Shown: piece by piece, positions 28,618-36,830 of the stretch
Numbering within the stretch: the stretch's first letter is position 1
Layout of the letters: each line of letters opens with the position of its first letter
Assembly: GCA_026706385.1 (NCBI GenBank)
Contig: JAPOYV010000023.1
Coordinates: forward strand, 1-54,650
DNA: 54,650 nucleotides
Direction of reading: 5' to 3'
Source: Gammaproteobacteria bacterium
Lineage (GTDB): Bacteria; Pseudomonadota; Gammaproteobacteria; Pseudomonadales; Azotimanducaceae
Notes under the pieces: generated by a model
What the model saw: only the letters and a program-made list of their open reading frames with translations
Told to the model about the DNA's origin: nothing
The model's database searches: none
Translations under genes and position numbers: made by a program

Positions 28618-29835
28618 ATGACTGATTCGCTGCGCCGCGCCCTTGAACCACGGCTCCGCGCGCATCTCGGTGTCATGCCGGTCGTGGTCGTGACCGGTGC
28701 CCGACAGACGGGCAAGACCACGCTTGCCAGGCATCTTGCGCCGGGCCAGCGCCGGTTCAACACCCTCGACGATCTCGACGTTCTCGACGCCGCGAAGAAC
28801 GACCCGGAGCAACTCCTTGGGGGACGCGATGCCGTAACGCTGGACGAGATCCAGCGCGCGCCCAGCCTTCTCGCCGCCATCAAGCGAAACGTCGACGACA
28901 CGCGAACGGCGGGGCGTTTCCTGCTCACGGGATCTGCGAATCTGGCGCTGATGGCGAGCGTATCCGAGTCGTTGGCGGGTCGCGCAAGCTACTTGACGCT
29001 TTGGCCGATGACGCGGCGAGAGCAACGCGGCTTCGGGCGGACAGGCTGCTGGGATGACCTGTTGGCTACCGACGATCGAGACTGGCCGGAAGTCCTAATC
29101 GGGCAGCCGGAGTTTGGCGACGATTGGCGGGCCGTCGCCCGGCGTGGCGGCTTCCCGGATCCCGCCGTGCACCTGGCGAGTGATGACGAACGGGCGATCT
29201 GGTTTGACGGCTACATGCAGACGTACCTCGAAAGAGACCTCGCCACCCTGTCGTCCGTCGCATCGTTGGTGGACTTTCGAAGGCTCGTCCGCGCTGCCTG
29301 CCTCCGCGTTGGCCAAGTCGTCAACCAAACCGAAATGGGACGAGATGCCGCCATCCCCCAGCCGACAGTACATCGCTACCTGAACCTGCTTGAGACCTCG
29401 TATCTCCTCGTCAGACTTCCCGCATACGCCGTCAACCGAACGAAGCGACTCATCAAGTCGCCCAAGCTCTATTGGTGCGACACCGGCCTCGCCTTGCGGA
29501 TCGCGGGAACAGATGCCACCCCGGCGCACCTTGAAAACACGGTGCTGTGCGACCTGCTGGCGTGGCGCGATGCTCGAACAGAGCGGGTCGAAATCGCCTA
29601 CTGGCGCACCACCGCCGGCGACGAGGTCGACTTCATCGTCGAGGCTGGAGACACGTTGCTCCCCGTCGAGATCAAGGCGACCGCCAACCCTCGACTTCGG
29701 GACACGGTCCCGCTACGCGCATTCCGCAAGGAATACCCGGAACAGGCGCGTGCCGGGTTACTGCTCCACACGGGCGAGACGGTCGAATGGCTGGCGCCCG
29801 ATGTGCTGGCGGCGCCCTGGTGGCGGGTTGTCTGA
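28618..29835 (+). CDS. AAA ATPase with DUF4143 domain
   Basis: 405 residues from the ATG at 28618; an in-frame ATG at 28600 lies within the promoter palindrome and is less likely. Residues ~20-40 hold VVVVTGARQTGKTTLARHL (Walker A), followed by DAVTLDEIQRAPSLL (Walker B) and the LLTGSANLALM sensor strand, typical of AAA_14. After a winged-helix-like middle (VVNQTEMGRDAAIPQPTVHRYLNLLE) comes a DUF4143 end with YWRTTAGDEVDFIVE and LLPVEIKAT, a nuclease-like fold (D...ExK). The role of these common ATPases is not established; they often lie near toxin-antitoxin genes, as here. Confidence 0.88.
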   Translation: MTDSLRRALEPRLRAHLGVMPVVVVTGARQTGKTTLARHLAPGQRRFNTLDDLDVLDAAKNDPEQLLGGRDAVTLDEIQRAPSLLAAIKRNVDDTRTAGRFLLTGSANLALMASVSESLAGRASYLTLWPMTRREQRGFGRTGCWDDLLATDDRDWPEVLIGQPEFGDDWRAVARRGGFPDPAVHLASDDERAIWFDGYMQTYLERDLATLSSVASLVDFRRLVRAACLRVGQVVNQTEMGRDAAIPQPTVHRYLNLLETSYLLVRLPAYAVNRTKRLIKSPKLYWCDTGLALRIAGTDATPAHLENTVLCDLLAWRDARTERVEIAYWRTTAGDEVDFIVEAGDTLLPVEIKATANPRLRDTVPLRAFRKEYPEQARAGLLLHTGETVEWLAPDVLAAPWWRVV

Positions 29836-29856
29836 GGGCGTCGGCGGTGGGCGGTG

Positions 29857-29862
29857 TATAGT
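29857..29862 (+). promoter_or_regulatory. Possible -10 element for the EthD operon
   Basis: TATAGT, five of six to consensus, lies 32 bases ahead of the EthD start. No good -35 sits at 16-18 bases. Confidence 0.3.
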
Positions 29863-29894
29863 CACTCCCGTCGGGGCATGAGGGGCACATAGAC

Positions 29895-30623
29895 ATGGTG
29901 GCACAGACGCCGGGCGCGAAGATGATGTACCTGATCAAGCGCAAACCCGGCACGTCCCGAGAGGAACTCGTCGTGCACTGGTTCGCCAACCACATGCCTG
30001 ACGTGATCCAGAACCAGAAGGATGCCGAGGCGCGAGGCCGGCCTCACGCCCGCCGCTACTTCGCGACGCTCTACGATGCCAACGCCGAGGGTGAGCATCC
30101 GTGGGACGGCGTCGCGCAACTCTGGTACGACCGCCCCTTGCCGAGGCCCCGCAGCGCATTCGGTTCCAAGCCGCGCGACACCTTCCAGCAGAAGGCCGAG
30201 CCGTACGTTCCGTGGGCAACGCGCGAATACGTCGTGATCGACGGCTCCGAACACTTGAGCACCGCACCGCTGACCTTGAACGCGCCGTATCCCATGACGC
30301 GGTCGGGCTTTTTCAAGATGAGCTTTCTCGTTGCGGCCAAGCCGGATACGGACTACGACACGTTCCTTGCGCATTGGCTGGACGTGCACGTGCCGAATGT
30401 ACGCAACACCATGGAGCAGGTCGGCGGCTTCCGCTACGTGGTGAGTCACAGCTTCGAACCGACCGAAGAGCCCTATGCGGGCATGGCGGAACTGTACTTC
30501 CACGACCCGGATGGCTGGGCGGGCTATCGGGAGACCATCCAGCCGGACGGCATGGAACAGTGGGTGGACGGGGCGGGCATGCACGTACTGCGCGCGCACA
30601 CGGAGATGGTCGGCATCCCCTGA
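29895..30623 (+). CDS. EthD-domain protein (two copies)
   Basis: 242 residues made of two ferredoxin-like EthD modules. The first starts MMYLIKRKPGTSREELVVHWFANHMPDVI; the second starts FFKMSFLVAAKPDTDYDTFLAHWLDVHVPNV, with the HW..H pattern shared by both. EthD domains form dimeric alpha-beta barrels that act in oxidation or lyase steps of aromatic and polyketide compounds. AGGGG precedes the ATG at 29895. The first gene of a tight four-gene operon, with 14 bases to the next start. Confidence 0.85.
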   Translation: MVAQTPGAKMMYLIKRKPGTSREELVVHWFANHMPDVIQNQKDAEARGRPHARRYFATLYDANAEGEHPWDGVAQLWYDRPLPRPRSAFGSKPRDTFQQKAEPYVPWATREYVVIDGSEHLSTAPLTLNAPYPMTRSGFFKMSFLVAAKPDTDYDTFLAHWLDVHVPNVRNTMEQVGGFRYVVSHSFEPTEEPYAGMAELYFHDPDGWAGYRETIQPDGMEQWVDGAGMHVLRAHTEMVGIP

Positions 30624-30637
30624 TCAGGTCAAGCGTC

Positions 30638-31000
30638 GTGGCCGAACTCAAATGCTGGAATTGCGGCGCGTCGCTCGAGGAACTGCCGCGCCCGATCACG
30701 CGGCACATGAATTGCCCGGCGTGCTTCGAAGACCTGCACTGTTGCCGGCTTTGCCGGCACTATCGGCCCAACGTCACCAACCCTTGCGACGAGGACCGCG
30801 CGGAACCACCAGTTCACAAGGAAGGCGCCAACTTCTGCGAGTTCTTCCGCCCGTCGACAGATGCGTACGAGCCTGCCTCGACGACCAAGCATGCGGCGGC
30901 CAAGAGCCGCTTGGATGCGTTGTTCTCAGGTGAGTCGGATCCGGATTCCGGCCCCGACGTCCATGACGCCAAGCGCAAGCTCGACGATCTCTTTCGCTAG
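30638..31000 (+). CDS. Conserved cysteine-rich zinc-ribbon protein
   Basis: 120 residues, GTG start at 30638 after AGGT. Residues ~5-60 hold CWNCGASL, CPAC, a CCRLC knuckle followed by HYRPNVTNPC, and later ANFCEFF, so at least two zinc sites are likely. The rest is polar and charged, ending in KRKLDDLFR. The same layout is seen in an uncharacterised family of proteobacterial proteins I know only by pattern, not by function. Its insertion between an EthD gene and a sugar-isomerase-like gene suggests an accessory or regulatory role, which is speculation. Confidence 0.7.
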   Translation: MAELKCWNCGASLEELPRPITRHMNCPACFEDLHCCRLCRHYRPNVTNPCDEDRAEPPVHKEGANFCEFFRPSTDAYEPASTTKHAAAKSRLDALFSGESDPDSGPDVHDAKRKLDDLFR

Positions 31001-31002
31001 CG

Positions 31003-31785
31003 ATGCCCAGGTTCGCCGCCAATGTCTCGACGATGTTCCCGGACGTCCGGGTCGAGGCCCGCTTCCGCGCGGCACGGGACTTGGGCTTCACGGCGGTCGA
31101 GTACCTGTTTCCCTACGCGCAGTCGGCGGCCGAGGTGAAGGCTGGCGTATGCGATGCGGGCGTCGCGATGATCCTGCTGAACACGCCCTTGGGCGACGTG
31201 ACCAAGGGCGAAAGGGGCCTTGCGGCGGTTCCCGGGCGCGAAGCCGACTTCCGCCACGACTTCGACCGGGCCATGACCTACGCAGTCGACGTCGGCGTGC
31301 CGATGATCCACGTCATGGCGGGTGTCGTCGACGCCTCCGACCGCAACGCTGCGGCGACCGTTCTGGTCAAGAACGTGCGTGCGGCGGCCGACCTCGCCGC
31401 CAGCCACGGCATCGACGTCCTGCTCGAACCCTTGAACACCGAGGACACGCCGGGATACTTCCTGACCGGAACCGCGGAGACGCGGCAACTGATCGATGCG
31501 GTCGAGCGCGACAATGTCCGCCTGCAGTTCGACTTCTACCACCGCCAGATTATGGAAGGGAATCTCGAACGCCGCCTCGGGGAGAACCTCGACGTCATCG
31601 GCCATATTCAGTTCTCGAGCGTGCCGGGGCGCCACGAGCCGCAGCATGGCGAAGTGAACATGGCGTACCTGTTCGCCGCGTGCGACCGTCTCGGCTACGA
31701 TGGCTGGGTGGGCTGCGAATATCGACCGAAGACAACGGTGCGCGAAGGCTTGGGCTGGGCCGCCGCGTACGGGCTCGGAGCTTGA
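31003..31785 (+). CDS. Hydroxypyruvate isomerase family protein (TIM barrel)
   Basis: 260 residues, the Hyi/OtnI length. It follows the family pattern: RFAANVSTMFPD at the start, FTAVEYLFPY, LLNTPLGD, VLLEPLNTED with the metal glutamate, QFDFYHRQIMEGNL with aspartate and histidine, HIQFSSVPGRHEPQHGEVN, and a C-terminal WVGCEYRP glutamate. Members isomerise hydroxypyruvate or 2-oxo-tetronates with a divalent metal in the cytoplasm. It begins two bases after the zinc-ribbon gene and ends three before the dioxygenase, so the four are likely one transcript. Confidence 0.9.
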   Translation: MPRFAANVSTMFPDVRVEARFRAARDLGFTAVEYLFPYAQSAAEVKAGVCDAGVAMILLNTPLGDVTKGERGLAAVPGREADFRHDFDRAMTYAVDVGVPMIHVMAGVVDASDRNAAATVLVKNVRAAADLAASHGIDVLLEPLNTEDTPGYFLTGTAETRQLIDAVERDNVRLQFDFYHRQIMEGNLERRLGENLDVIGHIQFSSVPGRHEPQHGEVNMAYLFAACDRLGYDGWVGCEYRPKTTVREGLGWAAAYGLGA

Positions 31786-31788
31786 CGC

Positions 31789-32595
31789 ATGACGGGATTG
31801 ACCACCGCACAGATCGAGACGTATCGCAGGGACGGCTACCTGTGTCCGCTACGGGTCTTCTCCGACGCCGAGACCCGCGCCCTGCGCGATCGCCTGGAAG
31901 CGGCGGAAGCTCTCGCCGAACCCGGTCGCGAGCGCGCCGCGCGGCAAGGGCTACCCATCACCCACGCCTGGGCTTGGGACCTGGTGCATGACCCGCGGAT
32001 CGTCGAGCCGATCTCGGCCGTGCTCGGTCCCAACGTGCTGCTGTGGTCGATGGACTGGTTCATCAAGGAACCGGGACCGGCGTTCGTGTCCTACCACCAG
32101 GACGCCACCTACTGGGGTCTCGAACCGCACCACGTGGCCACCGCCTGGATCGCGTTGTCCGACGCCGGCCCCGACACCGGCCCGATGCGCTTCCTACCGG
32201 GCAGCCACTTGGGTGCCGTGCACGAGCAGGACGACACCTACGGCGAGAACAACATCCTGAGCCGCGGCCAGGTCGTGAAGGCCGAGGTGGACGAGTCGCG
32301 CACCAGGCTGGCTCCGCTCGCCGCCGGGGAAATGTCGCTGCACCACGTGCGCATCATTCACGGATCGGAGCCCAACCGCACCAACGACCGGCGCATCGGC
32401 ATGGTGCTGCGCTACTGCGCGACCGATGTCCGGCAGACCAAGGTCGCCGGCGACCGCGCCATCCTCGTCAAGGGCGAGGATATCTACCGCCACTTCGAGT
32501 ACATCCCGCGCCCGACCGCGGACATGGGTGATGGGGAAACCGCGCTGGCGCGTCGGCACGGACTGACCCGGCATAAGGCGCTCATGGAGGACTAA
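31789..32595 (+). CDS. Phytanoyl-CoA dioxygenase (PhyH) family protein
   Basis: 268 residues, a non-heme iron(II)/2-oxoglutarate oxygenase. The iron triad is visible: HQD in SYHQDATYW (~residue 103) and the distal histidine in IIHGSEPNRT (~residue 190), with the 2-oxoglutarate arginine nearby. The core MRFLPGSHLG strand is typical. The substrate is not phytanoyl-CoA in most bacterial members and is unknown here. Last gene of the EthD operon; a hairpin follows. Confidence 0.9.
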   Translation: MTGLTTAQIETYRRDGYLCPLRVFSDAETRALRDRLEAAEALAEPGRERAARQGLPITHAWAWDLVHDPRIVEPISAVLGPNVLLWSMDWFIKEPGPAFVSYHQDATYWGLEPHHVATAWIALSDAGPDTGPMRFLPGSHLGAVHEQDDTYGENNILSRGQVVKAEVDESRTRLAPLAAGEMSLHHVRIIHGSEPNRTNDRRIGMVLRYCATDVRQTKVAGDRAILVKGEDIYRHFEYIPRPTADMGDGETALARRHGLTRHKALMED

Positions 32596-32607
32596 GTTGT
32601 CTGGGAT

Positions 32608-32625
32608 GCGGACGTGGACGTCCGC
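32608..32625. terminator. Bidirectional terminator-like hairpin
   Basis: GCGGACG and CGTCCGC (seven pairs, four-base loop, or eight pairs with two) sit in the 37-base gap between the convergent PhyH gene and the response-regulator gene. Confidence 0.42.
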
Positions 32626-32632
32626 GCACGCC

Positions 32633-33235
32633 TCAAAGCCACCCCTTCTCCCGCGCGAGCCGTGCCGCTTCGATGCGATTGCCGACGCCGAGCTTGCCGA
32701 TGGCTTCGGACAGGTAGTTGCGAACGGTCCCGTCCGATAGCGCGAGCACAGCGCCGATCTCGGCGCTGCTGCGGCCCTCGCCAGCGAGCCGGAGCACCTG
32801 GCGCTCGCGGTCGGTGAGCGGGTCGTTCTCGCCCCAGGCGTCGACCGCCAGCTCCGGATCGATGGCGCGGCCGCCGCGGTGGACGCGACGCAGGCCTTCG
32901 GCAAGCTGGGCTGCGGGCGCGTCCTTGAGCAGGTAGCCGGCGGCACCGGCTTCCAGGGCGCGGCGGAGGTAGCCGGGGCGGGCGAAGGTGGTGACGATAA
33001 CGACGCGGGTGGCGACGTCCATACGCGCGACCCTGGCGGCGAGTTCGATGCCCGTCATGGCGGGCATTTCGATGTCCGTGACGAGGATGTCGGGCGTGTG
33101 GCAGCGGACGATCTCCAGGGCGGCGCGCCCGTCGGTGGCCTGGCCCACGACCTCGAAATCCCCTTCCAGGGTCAGCAGGGCTGCGACGGCGCCGAGAACC
33201 AGTTTCTGGTCTTCGGCGATGACGACGCGGATCAT
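32633..33235 (-). CDS. LuxR/NarL-family response regulator
   Basis: 200 residues. The receiver domain has the acidic pair in IRVVIAEDQ, the phosphoacceptor aspartate in ILVTDIEMP (~residue 54) and the lysine in GYLLKDAP. The C-terminal helix-turn-helix begins LTDRERQVLRL and runs through SDGTVRNYLSEAIGKLGV. It overlaps the preceding histidine kinase gene by four bases (ATGA), and the pair resembles DesK-DesR of the NarL group. It probably controls the ABC transporter operon it belongs to. Confidence 0.92.
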   Translation of the reverse strand: MIRVVIAEDQKLVLGAVAALLTLEGDFEVVGQATDGRAALEIVRCHTPDILVTDIEMPAMTGIELAARVARMDVATRVVIVTTFARPGYLRRALEAGAAGYLLKDAPAAQLAEGLRRVHRGGRAIDPELAVDAWGENDPLTDRERQVLRLAGEGRSSAEIGAVLALSDGTVRNYLSEAIGKLGVGNRIEAARLAREKGWL

Positions 33236-34398
33236 GGCACCGCGGCTGCGGCGGGGTTCGTGCCTGGGTGGGGAACCGTCTTCGGATCGGTGGCCGACGG
33301 TACCGGATCCTCGTCCATCGGCAGGCGAACGGTCAGCGTCGTGCCGTCGTGGTTTCTGCGGTGGAAGCTGCCGCCGAGATGTTCGATGCGTTCTCGGATG
33401 CCCGCCAAACCGTAGCCTTCCGCGCCGCCGCCGCGCCCATTGTCGGTCAGGTTGAGCGTCACCTCGCCGGCGTGCTTGGCGAGTCGACCGCTGACAAGGG
33501 TCGCGCCGGAGTGGCGGACGATGTTGGTGACGCCTTCGCGAAGCGCGAGCGCGAGGGCGGTCTCGTGGCGTGGCGGCAGGGCTATGGTGTCGATCTCGAC
33601 CTCGCAGGCGATCCCGGCCCACTTGAGCGCGCGTTCCGCTTCGGCGACCTCGGCGTTGAGGCCTTTGGTTCGGTAGCCACCGACGGCCTGACGCACCTGC
33701 TTCAGGCTGTCACGGGAGATGGTCTCGACCTCCTGCATCTCGCGCGCGGCGGCGTCCGGGTCGGAAGTCGTGAGCTTCCTGGCCAGTTGGCTTTTCAGCG
33801 TGATCATGGACAGGGTGTGGCCAAGCAGGTCGTGCAGGTCGCGACCGATGCGTTCCCGCTCGGCGATCACCGCCAGCCGCTCGACTTCCCCCTGCGCGAG
33901 GCTGAGCCTCGCGTTGCTCATCGCCCGTTCCACTTCGAACACCGTGATGGCTCCGATGATCGGGATGAAGACGAACGCCGGTGCGAACGCCCACACGCGT
34001 TCCGGGAACAGCGGCACATGCGAGACGAGGAAAAAGCCCAACACCACCACCATCAGCACGACGATCCCGAGGCTGGCGAGGCGTGGCCTGCCGAAGTTGC
34101 CGATGTTCGCTGCCGCGTAGATCAGGAACGCGGAGCAACCGGAGTTGAAGCCGAAGACCAACCCGACCGCGCCGATGGCCGTCATCCCGGCCGCCGCGAG
34201 CAAACGTGGCCGGCCGACCTTGTCGAAGCTCCAGAAGTGCAGCGGGAGGAAGCAGGCGATGCATGCGGCGGTGGTGAGCCAATTCCAGGCCGTCGCGGCT
34301 GGATTGAGGAACGGCGAGGCGATCGGGAAGACGAGAAAGCCAAGGTAGACCCACGGCCCCCAGCCGTAACTCCTGAGCCGATTGGCGAGCGCGTTCAT
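33232..34398 (-). CDS. Membrane histidine kinase, DesK-type
   Basis: 388 residues with about five membrane segments in the first 145, no large periplasmic domain, then a HisKA_3 helix IAERERIGRDLHDLLGHTLSMITLKSQLA with the phosphoacceptor histidine (DLHD, ~residue 184). The ATPase part has REGVTNIVRHS and DNGRGGGAEGYGLAGIRERIEHLGG. The signal is probably sensed within the membrane, as in DesK. ATGA overlaps on both sides link it to the ABC permease and the regulator. Confidence 0.92.
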   Translation of the reverse strand: MNALANRLRSYGWGPWVYLGFLVFPIASPFLNPAATAWNWLTTAACIACFLPLHFWSFDKVGRPRLLAAAGMTAIGAVGLVFGFNSGCSAFLIYAAANIGNFGRPRLASLGIVVLMVVVLGFFLVSHVPLFPERVWAFAPAFVFIPIIGAITVFEVERAMSNARLSLAQGEVERLAVIAERERIGRDLHDLLGHTLSMITLKSQLARKLTTSDPDAAAREMQEVETISRDSLKQVRQAVGGYRTKGLNAEVAEAERALKWAGIACEVEIDTIALPPRHETALALALREGVTNIVRHSGATLVSGRLAKHAGEVTLNLTDNGRGGGAEGYGLAGIRERIEHLGGSFHRRNHDGTTLTVRLPMDEDPVPSATDPKTVPHPGTNPAAAAVP

Positions 34399-35150
34399 GG
34401 CTTACGCGAGTAGAACACAGACGCACCGGCAAGGCATGCGGCCGTGACCAGTCCGAGCACGACCAGGTGAGCAGCGACGTTGCCGTCACCGGCGCCGACC
34501 GCGCCGAGGGCGAGTTGAGCATAGTGGTAGGTGGGCAGGTACGGCGCGATGGCCTGTATGGTCGTAGGAAGGAACTCGACGGGAATCCACATGCCGCCCG
34601 CGAAGGCCATGGGCAGGTAGACGAGGTTGATCACGGCTGGTGCCGAGTTCGGCCCGCACACGGTGCCGAGCGCCAGCCCCATTGCGCTGAAGGGCAGGGT
34701 TCCGGCGAGCAGCACGGGGACAACCCGTACGAGGTCGGCAAGTCCCAAGCTCGCGCCGCCGGCTAGGACGGCCAAACCGAGGAGGATGACGATGATGGCG
34801 AGGCTGAACGCCGTCGCCATGAACATCTTGGCGACAAAGTAAGCCAGCGGCGGTGCGGGGAAGGCGCGGCGCAAGAGCATCCAGCCCTGACCGCGTTCGA
34901 TCGCAACGTTGGCGCCGAATCCGAAGAGGCATGCGCCGACGACGCCGAACGCGCTGTAGGCGACGGCGAAGTAGAGCGGCCGGGGCACCGAGCCGATCGG
35001 GCCACCGCCGAAGGCGAGACCGAACATCAGGTAGAACATCACGGGGAACAGCAGGGTGGACAGCGAGAACACCGGCAGGCGGAGGTTCTTCAGGAATTCG
35101 AGCTTGGATTCCAGCCAGTAGGTCCGGACGATTGCCGCCGCAGTATTCAC
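34395..35150 (-). CDS. ABC-2 type transporter permease
   Basis: 251 residues with six hydrophobic segments and the ABC-2 pattern (LFPVMFYLMFGLAFGG, PLAYFVAKM, LPTYHYAQLALG near the C-terminus). GTG start at 35150 overlaps the upstream gene's stop by four bases, so the start is well supported; the open frame extends far upstream without coding character. It pairs with the ATP-binding protein two genes away to form a drug, lipid or peptide exporter. Substrate unknown. Confidence 0.88.
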   Translation of the reverse strand: MNTAAAIVRTYWLESKLEFLKNLRLPVFSLSTLLFPVMFYLMFGLAFGGGPIGSVPRPLYFAVAYSAFGVVGACLFGFGANVAIERGQGWMLLRRAFPAPPLAYFVAKMFMATAFSLAIIVILLGLAVLAGGASLGLADLVRVVPVLLAGTLPFSAMGLALGTVCGPNSAPAVINLVYLPMAFAGGMWIPVEFLPTTIQAIAPYLPTYHYAQLALGAVGAGDGNVAAHLVVLGLVTAACLAGASVFYSRKP

Positions 35151-35695
35151 GGCGGGCTCCCGGCATCGTCGCAGGACGCGTCCAGGATTCGGGCAACGGC
35201 CTGCTCGGTCGCGGGGCCGACATGCCGTGCGCACACCACCCCCTTGGGGTTGACGCGGAGGACATAGGCCGGCTTGTCGTCGTCGACCGCCGCTAAGGCG
35301 CGCCAGAACGCATCGTCCTCCTCGACGATGAAGAACGTGCCTCGGTCTGCTTCGGGAACGCCGCTCCTGATGCCGCGGCGGACCATGCCGCGGACAAAGC
35401 GCGGCGCGCCGACGAGCCCGACGACGTTGTAGAGCGGAACGCCCTGATGCCCCGTCTCGCCGGACCGGGCGCGAAGTTGCCGGGACCACTCGCGGGCTTG
35501 CGGATTCGACTGGCGGCTGAAGCCGAGCACGAGTAGGCCGCCTCGGGCCGGATCCAGGGCGATGGTCCCGCTCTTGCCATCGAGCGTCGTCAACGGCTGT
35601 GCGGCTAACGGCGCGTCGGCTGACGCTGGGTTCTCTGCAAGAGTGGCCAACGTAGCGAGGACGGCCGCCCCGCAAACGCCAAGGCGAATGCTCAT
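35147..35695 (-). CDS. Exported protein, possible thioredoxin-like fold without CXXC
   Basis: 182 residues. A signal peptide covers about residues 1-26 (LATLATLAENPASADA). The mature part has the rhythm of a thioredoxin-like or ATP10-like domain: LTTLDGKSGTIALDP, LLVLGFSRQSNPQAREW, VPLYNVVGLVGAPRFVRGMVRRGIRSGVP, PAYVLRVNPKGVV. There is no CXXC, so redox activity is not implied. It overlaps both neighbours by four bases, lying between the ABC ATPase and permease, which suggests a periplasmic partner of the transporter. The fold assignment is uncertain. Confidence 0.7.
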   Translation of the reverse strand: MSIRLGVCGAAVLATLATLAENPASADAPLAAQPLTTLDGKSGTIALDPARGGLLVLGFSRQSNPQAREWSRQLRARSGETGHQGVPLYNVVGLVGAPRFVRGMVRRGIRSGVPEADRGTFFIVEEDDAFWRALAAVDDDKPAYVLRVNPKGVVCARHVGPATEQAVARILDASCDDAGSPP

Positions 35696-36651
35696 GTTCG
35701 GGAGTCCACGTAGGCGGGTCCATCAGAGCGGGCCGCGCCAGTCGTCGGCCGGACAAGGGTCAGAAACGCCTCTTCGAGCGTGGTGCGGCTCACTTCGAGG
35801 TCCGTGAGGTCGTGGTCCATGCCGAGAAGCGCACGCACGACGGGCTCTGGACTGCTGGCAAAGATCTCGGTTCGCCGGGCATCCCGGTGAACCTTGGTCA
35901 CGCCGGGCAGCTTCCCGATGGCACAGGTGGCGAGGGTGGTCACAGCGCTGATCCGGCTTGCCGCGGTAGCGCGCTTGATCTCGGTCGGCGTGCCGCTAGC
36001 GATGATCTTGCCGCGGTCGAGGAGCACGATGCGATCGGCGAGCGCATCGGCCTCCTCGATGTTGTGCGTGGTCAGGACCACCGTGCGCCCCGCGTCGATC
36101 ACGGCGCGGATCTCTTGCCACAGCGCACGCCTGGACTCGACGTCGAGACTACTCGTCGGTTCGTCCAGGAACAGGAGGTCGGGTTTGCCGCACAGTGCGA
36201 GGGCCAGGTGCAGGCGCTGTTTCTCGCCGCCGCTCAGCTTGCCGTAGAGACGGTGTTCGAGTCCGCCTAAGCCCGCGGCGGCTATGATGGTCTCGCGGTC
36301 GAGGGGAGCGGGGTAGTAGCTGCGGAACAGGTCCACGTGTTCGCGGACACGAAGCGTGGCGGGCACGCCGGAGATCTGCAGCATGGCACCGATGCGCTGG
36401 CGGCATCGCCGCCCGGTCGGATCGCCGCCGAGGACGCGCACGTGCCCGGCGTCCGGTCGAAGCGTGCCGAGCAGCAACCCGACCGCCGTGGTCTTGCCGG
36501 CGCCGTTCGGGCCCAGCACAGCGACCGCTTCGCCGGCACGGATGTCGAGACTGACATCGTCAAGCGCCGTGATGGCGCGGTAGCGCTTGGTGACGTTGGC
36601 GAGAGATGCCGCGATGTTCGGGTCGCCCATGGCTTGCAAGCGATGGTTCAT
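35692..36651 (-). CDS. ABC transporter ATP-binding protein
   Basis: 319 residues with the start set at the ATG 36651; ATG at 36630 is possible and upstream frame is open to 36741. It shows VLGPNGAGKTT (Walker A), LQISGVPATLRV at the Q loop, KLSGGEKQRL (signature), LLFLDEPTSSLD (Walker B) and the switch histidine in LTTHNIEEAD. The C-terminal 80 residues form the small alpha/beta domain of drug and daunorubicin-type ABC ATPases (LEVSRTTLEEAFLTL). First gene of the five-gene operon. Confidence 0.92.
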   Translation of the reverse strand: MNHRLQAMGDPNIAASLANVTKRYRAITALDDVSLDIRAGEAVAVLGPNGAGKTTAVGLLLGTLRPDAGHVRVLGGDPTGRRCRQRIGAMLQISGVPATLRVREHVDLFRSYYPAPLDRETIIAAAGLGGLEHRLYGKLSGGEKQRLHLALALCGKPDLLFLDEPTSSLDVESRRALWQEIRAVIDAGRTVVLTTHNIEEADALADRIVLLDRGKIIASGTPTEIKRATAASRISAVTTLATCAIGKLPGVTKVHRDARRTEIFASSPEPVVRALLGMDHDLTDLEVSRTTLEEAFLTLVRPTTGAARSDGPAYVDSRT

Positions 36652-36707
36652 GTGCCCGCAATGATCTTGCCGGAGCGCTTCGGTACGCCACGGACGCTTG
36701 TCAGCAC

Positions 36708-36741
36708 TTGGCGTTACACCTGTCACGGGAGCAAACGCCAA
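36708..36741. promoter_or_regulatory. Inverted repeat TTGGCGTT-N18-AACGCCAA
   Basis: A perfect eight-base inverted repeat in the divergent spacer between the ABC/two-component operon and the glycosyltransferase pair. Its left edge is 57 bases upstream of the ABC ATPase start. Candidate binding site for the operon's own response regulator. Confidence 0.4.
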
Positions 36742-36830
36742 AGGGCGGCTGCCGCGCTCATGGTGTACGCTTTGCGGGCACCTATGCGCTCAAGAACCGG
36801 TCCTGGCTCTTTGCCGACCGGCACCGCTCG

